A stretch of DNA of 8,049 nt from an uncultured Bacilli bacterium. Lineage in GTDB: Bacteria; Bacillota_I; Bacilli_A; RF39; UBA660. Below the pieces are notes generated by a model. It worked only from the letters and a program-made list of their open reading frames with translations, searched no databases and was not told the origin of the DNA. The number at the start of each line of letters is the position of its first letter. The first letter of the stretch is position 1. Below are positions 1 to 5,681 of the stretch, piece by piece. The stretch is from contig CANQLF010000029.1 in assembly GCA_947624635.1 (NCBI GenBank), positions 1 through 8,049 of the forward strand, read 5' to 3'. The translations under genes were made by a program, and so were the position numbers.

Positions 1-221
1 AAATAGCAACAAGGGATATTGCAAGAGAAGAACAACCAAAAGGATTAAAAGAAAATTTAAATGTAGCAAAACGTGGTGGGGGTGTTGCAAAAGGAGCAAA
101 GGATTTATATGAAAAAGAAACTAAAAAATCAGCTATATCTCAAAGTAATAGTTTAAATTATAAATATATAGATGAAAAATTAATAGAAGAAAGAAAGAAA
201 AAAAATTCAAATGAAGGATAA
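1..221 (+). CDS. C-terminal fragment of a BRO/antirepressor-like protein (5' end outside window)
   Basis: The reading frame is open from the window edge (first full codon at 3) to TAA at 219-221 and gives 72 residues. The tail is strongly charged and contains AKRGGGVAKGAKDLYEKE, then a short SLNYKYIDEK stretch and a Lys/Glu-rich end. From memory, a block of the form 'VAK.GG..AK.A+...E..TG+.', preceded by 'ATR-IA--EQP-GL-EN', is typical of the C-terminal part of BRO-N/DinD-type proteins from phages, integrative elements and DNA-damage-inducible loci. The N-terminal BRO domain that would settle this is outside the window. Function is inferred only: DNA-binding or antirepressor-like regulation in a mobile element. 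It could also be another nucleic-acid-binding accessory protein. That the frame is coding is fairly sure; the family name is moderate. Confidence 0.55.
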   Translation, partial: IATRDIAREEQPKGLKENLNVAKRGGGVAKGAKDLYEKETKKSAISQSNSLNYKYIDEKLIEERKKKNSNEG

Positions 222-280
222 TTATAATTTAAAAAAATTAGAGAAAAAAATCATGTGATGAAAAAATATTAGATTTTATT

Positions 281-403
281 ATGAAAGTAAAGAATACTTA
301 TATATTTAAGCTAAATGGAAAATTAGTTAAAATTAGTTTTTCTGATACAAATAAAACCGCAGAAGATTGTCTGACTAATATTTTAATAAATTTATATAGA
401 TAA
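281..403 (+). CDS. Candidate small protein, 40 aa, unknown function
   Basis: ATG at 281 opens a 40-codon frame ending with TAA at 401-403, five bases before the Shine-Dalgarno site of the acetyltransferase gene. The predicted peptide begins MKVKNTYIFKLNGKLVKIS and continues with a Thr/Asp/Glu-rich patch and a hydrophobic C-terminus (LTNILINLYR). The layout of a basic beta-hairpin-like start, a SDT...E block and an amphipathic helix resembles very short proteins found near recombinases in integrative elements (TnpW-like small ORFs), but I cannot assign a family. No good Shine-Dalgarno sequence precedes the ATG. The frame stays open upstream to about 242 without a usual start codon, so this could also be the remnant of a longer gene. 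Moderate to low confidence that it is translated. Confidence 0.38.
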   Translation: MKVKNTYIFKLNGKLVKISFSDTNKTAEDCLTNILINLYR

Positions 404-423
404 TAAAAAAGGAAGTGACTTAA

Positions 424-951
424 ATGGAATATAGATTACCTACATTAGATGATTATGAAAAATTAAAAGAATATGTTATTGAACATTATTCTAATTATGA
501 AAAAAGTATAAGTGCTAGTAATGGCTTGACTAATATGAAATACAAAGAATGGGTTGAAAAAGTTAATCGAAATAGTAAAATTGCTGATGATGAATGGGGA
601 AAATATTATTTATATTTAGTATTTGATAATGATAGATTAATAGGTTTATTAAATATAAGATTTGATTTAACGGATACACTTAGAAATAGATATGGAGATA
701 TTGGATATGGAGTAAGACCTAGTGAAAGAAGAAAAGGATATGCTACCAAGATACTTAATTATGCTTTAGAAATTTGTAAAGAAAAAAATATGTCTGAAGT
801 TATATTGGGGTGTTATGAAAAAAATTTAGGATCAAATAAAACTATTCAAAAAAATGGTGGAAATTTATTTAAAACAGATATAGAAAATATAAAATCAAGT
901 GATGAGTGGACTGTTACTTTAAAAAGCAATTATTACAAAATAAAGCTTTAG
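424..951 (+). CDS. GNAT-family N-acetyltransferase
   Basis: This 175-residue protein has the normal length of a single-domain GNAT enzyme, which transfers an acetyl group from acetyl-CoA to an amine in the cytoplasm. The beta4 strand and pyrophosphate-binding loop are visible as YGDIGYGVRPSERRKGYA (residues 90-107), containing the R-x-x-G-x-A acetyl-CoA signature RRKGYA (102-107). The following helix (108-120) and the YEKNLGSNKTIQKNGG segment (131-146) match the usual 'N..S..+..K.GF' region of motif B. The substrate cannot be deduced; relatives range from ribosomal-protein or small-amine acetylation to drug inactivation. The start is supported by AAGGAAGTGA at 409-418. It follows accessory-looking genes and is separated by 68 nt from rbgA, so it may be cargo of a mobile element or simply the first gene of the cluster. 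Confidence 0.88.
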   Translation: MEYRLPTLDDYEKLKEYVIEHYSNYEKSISASNGLTNMKYKEWVEKVNRNSKIADDEWGKYYLYLVFDNDRLIGLLNIRFDLTDTLRNRYGDIGYGVRPSERRKGYATKILNYALEICKEKNMSEVILGCYEKNLGSNKTIQKNGGNLFKTDIENIKSSDEWTVTLKSNYYKIKL

Positions 952-1004
952 AAGATATATCTTTAATGAATAAAATTTAAAATAAGTATTTTAAAGAAAT
1001 TAAA

Positions 1005-1014
1005 AAGGAAGTGA
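1005..1014 (+). promoter_or_regulatory. Shine-Dalgarno site that fixes the rbgA start
   Basis: AAGGAAGTGA lies 5 nt before the ATG at 1020 and is identical to the ribosome binding site of the acetyltransferase gene at 409-418. An in-frame GTG at 1011 lies inside this site, so it cannot plausibly be the initiation codon. Confidence 0.8.
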
Positions 1015-1019
1015 TAATA

Positions 1020-1880
1020 ATGGAAAATCGACAAAATTCGACAAACATTAATTGGTATCCAGGACATATGGCTAAAACAAGAAGAATTATTAAAGAAAGA
1101 ATAAACTTAGTAGATGTCGTCTATGAAGTAGTAGATGCTAGAATTCCAAAGAGCTCTAAAATTAAAGATATAGATGATATTATTAGAGATAAAAAAAGGA
1201 TCTTAATAATGACTAAGATAGATTTATGTGATATGGAAAAAACTAAAAAATGGGTTAAATACTATGAAAGTGTTGGATACAAAGTTATATTAGCAGATTT
1301 AATAAATGGAAAAGATGTAGATAAAATTATTAGTGAGACTAATGAGATAATGGAAAGTGTAAATAATAAAAGATTAGAAAAAGGATTGCAAAAAAGAAAA
1401 GTTAGAGCTTTAGTTATAGGTATTCCAAATGTTGGTAAATCTACTCTTATAAATAGATTAGTTGGAAGAAAAGCAGTAAATGTTGGAAATAAACCTGGTA
1501 TTACTAAAACTCTAGATTGGATTAGAATAAATAAGGATGTTGAACTATTAGATACACCAGGAATATTATGGCCTAAATTAGATGATGATGAAACATCATT
1601 TAATCTTGCTAGTATGACTGCTATAAAAGAAGAAATATTACCAATAGATCAAGTAGCAATCTATATTTTAAATAAACTTAACACTGAATATAGTGAGTTA
1701 TTAAAAGATAGATACGGAATAGATAATATAGATAATGAAAATATTATTGAAACATTAGATATTATTGGTAGAAAAAGAGGTTGTATTATAAAAGGTGGAG
1801 AAGTGGATTACGATAAGGTATACCAAGTTATACTTAGAGATTTATCATCTGGACTAATAGGGAAAGTAACTTTTGACTAA
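1020..1880 (+). CDS. rbgA: Ribosome biogenesis GTPase RbgA (YlqF)
   Basis: The product is 286 residues, close to B. subtilis RbgA (about 282), a GTPase required for late assembly of the 50S subunit. The N-terminal WYPGHM box (12-17), whose His is implicated in GTP hydrolysis in this family, is intact. The G motifs appear in circularly permuted order: G4 as TKID (65-68), G5 region near LADLINGKD, G1 P-loop GIPNVGKST (134-142), G2 in KPGITK (158-163), and G3 DTPG (178-181) followed by ILWPK. The C-terminal helical domain, which contacts rRNA, includes LLKDRYG and GRKRGC. G4 has Thr in place of the usual Asn (NKxD). The start is ATG at 1020; the upstream in-frame GTG at 1011 is part of the Shine-Dalgarno site. 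It is 76 nt from the RDD gene and probably co-transcribed with lysS. Confidence 0.95.
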   Translation: MENRQNSTNINWYPGHMAKTRRIIKERINLVDVVYEVVDARIPKSSKIKDIDDIIRDKKRILIMTKIDLCDMEKTKKWVKYYESVGYKVILADLINGKDVDKIISETNEIMESVNNKRLEKGLQKRKVRALVIGIPNVGKSTLINRLVGRKAVNVGNKPGITKTLDWIRINKDVELLDTPGILWPKLDDDETSFNLASMTAIKEEILPIDQVAIYILNKLNTEYSELLKDRYGIDNIDNENIIETLDIIGRKRGCIIKGGEVDYDKVYQVILRDLSSGLIGKVTFD

Positions 1881-1956
1881 TAAAAACAAGAAAAAATTGC
1901 AAATAGGTATTTAAAAGATTTTAAAAATGTTATAGAATAGTAATAGGTGATGAGAG

Positions 1957-2565
1957 ATGAGTGCTACATTTGGTAGAAGATTTGCAAGTTATATAATAGA
2001 TTTTTTGATACTTTCTTTTGCGCTTAATCTAGTTATGTTAATTATTCCAGAAAATAAAAATGTAACTAAATTAAATAAACAATTAGAAGAAGTTACAAGT
2101 GAATATGTTGAAAGTGGTGGAGCAAGTATAAGTGCGTCTGAAATGCAAAAATACGTTAATGATAGTGCATCATTATCTTATAGAATAGATAAAGAAAATT
2201 TCTTATATTCAATAATAGTAATAGTTATATATATTTTATATTATGTAGTATTTCAATTTTTCAATAAGGGACAAACCCTTGGTAAAAAATTAATGGGTAT
2301 TAGAGTTGAAAAAGAAAATGGTGAACTTACTATAAATGATTTTATATTTAGAGGTTTTATAATTAATTCACTACTATATAGTATGATTACATTAGTATTA
2401 CTATTTACTACTAAAGATGTAGCTTATTTGTATTCAATTGGAATACTTGGATTTATACAATTTGTAGTAATGATTGTTAGTGCGTTAATGATAGGAATTA
2501 GAAAAGATAAAAAAGCATTACAAGATATAATTACTAAAACAAGAGTAGTAGAGGTGGCAAAATGA
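1957..2565 (+). CDS. RDD family membrane protein
   Basis: This 202-residue integral membrane protein has the RDD signature. The first helix opens with FGRRFASYIIDFLIL (residues 5-19), giving the conserved Arg and Asp pair. Before the third helix lies the block GQTLGKKLMGIRV (105-117), followed by a charged loop and NDFIFRG. Four membrane segments are seen at about 9-30, 82-102, 133-150 and 157-181, and the Lys/Arg-rich C-terminus ends in the family-like 'ALQDIITKTRVV'. The hydrophilic loop between helices 1 and 2 (about 31-80) is predicted to be outside. RDD proteins have no general function; some have been linked to ion transport or compatible-solute tolerance, so no substrate is proposed. 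AGGTGA at 1945-1950 precedes the start. The stop overlaps the lysS start by four bases (ATGA), indicating translational coupling. Confidence 0.9.
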   Translation: MSATFGRRFASYIIDFLILSFALNLVMLIIPENKNVTKLNKQLEEVTSEYVESGGASISASEMQKYVNDSASLSYRIDKENFLYSIIVIVIYILYYVVFQFFNKGQTLGKKLMGIRVEKENGELTINDFIFRGFIINSLLYSMITLVLLFTTKDVAYLYSIGILGFIQFVVMIVSALMIGIRKDKKALQDIITKTRVVEVAK

Positions 2566-4043
2566 GAGAATTAACAGAACAAGAAATAGTTAGACGTGAA
2601 AAAGTAGATAAAATACGTGAAGTATGTAATCCATATCCAGAAAGATTTGAAATTACTCATGAAATATCTGAAGCTAGAAAATTAGATGATGGAGTAAAAG
2701 ATGTAAGTATCGCTGGTCGTATTGTATTAATGCGTAAAATGGGGAAACTTTCATTTCTTACAATAAGAGATATAACTGGTGATATTCAAATTTCAATTAA
2801 AGTAGATTTAGTTGGAGAAGATAATTATAAATTCTTTAAAGAAAATTTTGATTTAGGAGATTTTATTGGGGTTATTGGTGAGATGTTTACTACACATACT
2901 AATGAAAAAACTCTAAGAGCAGATAGTTTTGTGTTCTTAGGTAAAGCATTAAAACCACTACCTGATAAATTTCATGGACTAGTTGATAGCGAATTATGTT
3001 ATAGAAATAGATATGTAGATCTTATAATGAATGAAGAAACTAGAGATAGATTTAAAAAGAAATATGAATTCATTAAAGAAATAAGAAGATATTTAGAAGA
3101 TAGAAATTATATAGAAGTAGAAACTCCGGTTTTAATAAATAAACCATCTGGAGCACTTGCTAAACCATTTACTGCACATCATAATGCACTAGATATAGAT
3201 GTGTATTTAAGAATCGCACCTGAAACGTATTTAAAACGTGCAGTTATAGGTGGATTTAATAAAGTATTTGAGTTTGCTAGATGCTTTAGAAATGAAGGAA
3301 TGGATTCTACACATTTACAAGATTTTACAATGCTAGAATGTTATTGTGCATATTATAATTATAAAGATAATATGGTATTAATTGAAGATATGCTTAAAAC
3401 TGTTATCAAAAAAGTATTTGGAAGTTTAACAATTGAAATAGATGGTGAAGAAATTGACTTTTCTAAAAAATGGCCAACAGTATCATTTAGAGAATTAATT
3501 GTTAAATATATAGATATTGATATAGACGTTTATAATACAAAAGAAAAATTACTAAATATAATTAAAGAACGTGGTATCGAGCTAGAAACAGATGCGGATA
3601 TTGGTTTGCTAGGCTTTGGAAACTTAGTAGATTTATTATATAAAAAGGTTGCAAGACCTATGATGAAGGAACCTGTATTCCTAGTTGATCATCCGATTGA
3701 ATTATCACCACTTGCAAGAGCAAATGATGATAATCCAAAATTAACGGATAGATTCCAATTAGTAATCAATGGTGCAGAAATCATTAATGCTTATTCAGAA
3801 TTAGTCGATCCAATTGAGCAAATGAAAAGACTTGAAGAACAAGCTAAGTTAAATAGCGAAGGTGATGAAGAAGCAATGGTTATGGACAATGATTATATTG
3901 AAGCTATGGAATATGGTATGCCACCAATATCAGGTTGGGGTATGGGAATTGATAGAGTAATGCAGGTATTAACTGGTGTGCCTAACATTAAAGATAACAT
4001 ATTATTTCCATTACTTAGACCAACTGAAACAAATGAAAATTAA
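2562..4043 (+). CDS. lysS: Lysine--tRNA ligase, class II
   Basis: This 493-residue cytoplasmic enzyme charges tRNA-Lys with lysine using ATP and matches the usual bacterial LysS length of about 490-505. An N-terminal OB-fold anticodon-binding domain is seen around 46-130 (VSIAGRIVLMRKMGKLSF...). The class II catalytic core follows: motif 1 around 165-190, ending EVETPVL; the substrate region LRIAPETYLKRAVIGGF (216-232); motif 2 FRNEGMD (242-248), with the ATP-binding Arg243 and Glu245; and motif 3 GWGMGIDR (458-465). The late segment EIINAYSEL (406-414) is also typical of LysRS. GAGGTGG at 2551-2557, inside the end of the RDD gene, is the ribosome binding site. No T-box leader is visible upstream of the cluster, so regulation by uncharged tRNA is not indicated. 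Confidence 0.97.
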   Translation: MRELTEQEIVRREKVDKIREVCNPYPERFEITHEISEARKLDDGVKDVSIAGRIVLMRKMGKLSFLTIRDITGDIQISIKVDLVGEDNYKFFKENFDLGDFIGVIGEMFTTHTNEKTLRADSFVFLGKALKPLPDKFHGLVDSELCYRNRYVDLIMNEETRDRFKKKYEFIKEIRRYLEDRNYIEVETPVLINKPSGALAKPFTAHHNALDIDVYLRIAPETYLKRAVIGGFNKVFEFARCFRNEGMDSTHLQDFTMLECYCAYYNYKDNMVLIEDMLKTVIKKVFGSLTIEIDGEEIDFSKKWPTVSFRELIVKYIDIDIDVYNTKEKLLNIIKERGIELETDADIGLLGFGNLVDLLYKKVARPMMKEPVFLVDHPIELSPLARANDDNPKLTDRFQLVINGAEIINAYSELVDPIEQMKRLEEQAKLNSEGDEEAMVMDNDYIEAMEYGMPPISGWGMGIDRVMQVLTGVPNIKDNILFPLLRPTETNEN

Positions 4044-4061
4044 AAGAAAGGAAGTTTTTAA

Positions 4062-5501
4062 ATGAAAAAACACAATTTATTCAAAATAATTTCAATTGCT
4101 ATATTAGTGTTCGTAGTATTATCTTGGATAGTTCCAACTAGTAGTATTTCAGGAACTTCTATTGAAGCAGCTGATTCATTAACTAGAGTAGGTTTATGGA
4201 ATATATTCAATTTATTTAGTGTTTCACTAAGCAGTTTTGCAATTTATCCTCTTTATTTAATAGCTGTAGGAGCTTTCTATGTAGTATTAAATAAAACAGG
4301 AGTATACCAAAGAATAGTTGGTAAAGTTGCAAAAGGTATGAAAAAACATCCTAAAATTTATTTAGGAGTTATAATTTCATTATTTGCAATAATTTCATCA
4401 GTTACTAATTTAGGATTAATGTTATTCCTATTTGTACCTTTTTTCGTATCAGTTATTTTAAAAGCTGGATATGAAAAAGTTACAGCGCTAACAAGTACAA
4501 TCGGTGCTATATTTGTTGGTATCATTGGTTCTACTTATGGTTATTATGTATCAAAAATGATTAATCAAACATTATCAATTGATAGTTTAAACAACAACAT
4601 TATAGCTAAAGTTGCATTGTTAGTTATTTGTACTGCATTATTAATTCTTTATGAATTTGCATACATTAAGAAAAATAGTAAAAAATCTAAAGAAGAAAAA
4701 ATTGACGTTAAAGATGAATTACTAATTGATGCTGAAGAATCAAAAAGAAAAGCTTGGCCAATGGTATTAGTAATGGCTATTGTTACAGTTGTTACATTCT
4801 TATCAACTATAGCTTGGAGCGGAGCTTATGAAATAGATATTTTCAGTAAATTCCATGAAATGGTTATGGGAGTTAAAATTGGTAAATCATTTACAATATT
4901 CCAATATATATTAGGTACTCCAATTAACATTGGATATTATGCACAATATGGTATTAAAGAACTTGGAACTTGGGATTATACAGACTTATCTATAATGTTA
5001 ATATTTGCATCATTATTAATAGGATTAATGTATAAAGTTAAATTTAATGATATTTTATCTTCTTATAAAGATGGTGGAAAGAAATTCATTAAAGCAGGAT
5101 TCTTAATCATACTTGCTTATACATTATTTGTAATGAACTATTATATACCTGTTTTCACTACAGTTATTGGATGGTTCGGTAAATCATTTAATATAGTTAC
5201 TAGTTCAATTGTTGCAATTTTAGCATCAGTAATTAATATTGATATGTCATATGTTGCACAAGGAAGTTTGTATACTGTATCACAAGTATTTGCTAATACT
5301 TCACTTAACCCAACATTAGCTGTGTTATATCAATCAATGTATGGACTTACTTCATTCATTGCGCCAACTAGTGTATTATTAATTACTGGATTATGTTATT
5401 TAAATGTTTCATACAAAGAATGGTTTAAACATATTTGGAAATTATTATTAGAATTATTAGTAATTATATTAGTAGTATTAATAATTTTAATGGTTATATG
5501 A
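4062..5501 (+). CDS. YfcC/DcuC-like (IT superfamily) membrane carrier, substrate unknown
   Basis: This 479-residue polytopic membrane protein has roughly ten to twelve hydrophobic segments: about 7-25, 60-78, 100-135 (two), 142-165, 180-201, 232-252, 309-325, 344-364, 378-395, a possible re-entrant stretch near 415-445, and 457-479. The N-terminal 'VLSWIVPTSS' and C-terminal 'SFIAPTSVLLITGL...YKEWFKHIWK' followed by a final hydrophobic helix resemble the YfcC / C4-dicarboxylate anaerobic carrier family (PF03606). In that family the late 'PTSGVLMAGL' segment and 'Y..W.K...P' tail are typical. The middle 'NKTG' (77-80) and 'SVTNLGLMLF' (113-122) fit the first half of the repeat. Known relatives move dicarboxylates, peptides or basic amino acids, and the substrate cannot be read here. 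A charged cytoplasmic loop (202-231) separates the two halves. AAGGAAG at 4048-4054 is the ribosome binding site, 18 nt after lysS. A terminator follows. Confidence 0.75.
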   Translation: MKKHNLFKIISIAILVFVVLSWIVPTSSISGTSIEAADSLTRVGLWNIFNLFSVSLSSFAIYPLYLIAVGAFYVVLNKTGVYQRIVGKVAKGMKKHPKIYLGVIISLFAIISSVTNLGLMLFLFVPFFVSVILKAGYEKVTALTSTIGAIFVGIIGSTYGYYVSKMINQTLSIDSLNNNIIAKVALLVICTALLILYEFAYIKKNSKKSKEEKIDVKDELLIDAEESKRKAWPMVLVMAIVTVVTFLSTIAWSGAYEIDIFSKFHEMVMGVKIGKSFTIFQYILGTPINIGYYAQYGIKELGTWDYTDLSIMLIFASLLIGLMYKVKFNDILSSYKDGGKKFIKAGFLIILAYTLFVMNYYIPVFTTVIGWFGKSFNIVTSSIVAILASVINIDMSYVAQGSLYTVSQVFANTSLNPTLAVLYQSMYGLTSFIAPTSVLLITGLCYLNVSYKEWFKHIWKLLLELLVIILVVLIILMVI

Positions 5502-5518
5502 AAAATAATTTCTTATAA

Positions 5519-5549
5519 AACGAGCGAAAATTTTTCGTTCGTTTTTTTT
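5519..5549 (+). terminator. Rho-independent terminator of the rbgA-lysS-carrier cluster
   Basis: The left arm AACGAGCGAAAA (5519-5530) pairs with TTTTCGTTCGTT (5532-5543), with one G-U wobble. This gives a stable stem that runs directly into eight T residues (5542-5549). It lies 17 nt after the carrier stop codon and is the clearest intrinsic terminator in the window. Confidence 0.88.
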
Positions 5550-5623
5550 CGTCGATTTTACATTAAATTTCAAAAAATCTGCGAAAATTCTTGAAAATTT
5601 TTGAGTGTTTGATACAACCTAAC

Positions 5624-5649
5624 TAGCTAAAAAAGCTAAACTTTTTTTT
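5624..5649 (+). terminator. Possible weak attenuator hairpin in the leader of the surface-protein gene
   Basis: TAGCT (5624-5628) can pair with AGCTA (5634-5638) across a five-A loop, followed three bases later by T8 (5642-5649). An alternative fold pairs AAAAAAG (5629-5635) with CTTTTTT (5641-5647). The stems are short and AT-rich, so this may be no more than low-complexity sequence. If real, it would sit between the promoter and the start codon of the surface gene and could attenuate it. Confidence 0.25.
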
Positions 5650-5681
5650 AAAGAGTCTTTAATTAGATTGGAGTTAATAAT

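Noticed and set aside
1011..1019. GTG start adding three residues to RbgA
   Set aside because: The GTG is part of the Shine-Dalgarno sequence AAGGAAGTGA; the ATG at 1020 has correct spacing and gives the usual family N-terminus.
952..1019. T-box or other tRNA-sensing leader for the lysS cluster
   Set aside because: The gap is only 68 bases, without a T-box sequence, specifier loop or terminator.
1957..5501. Mycoplasma-type code with TGA as Trp
   Set aside because: TGA ends the RDD and carrier genes at sensible family lengths, and Trp is encoded by TGG throughout.
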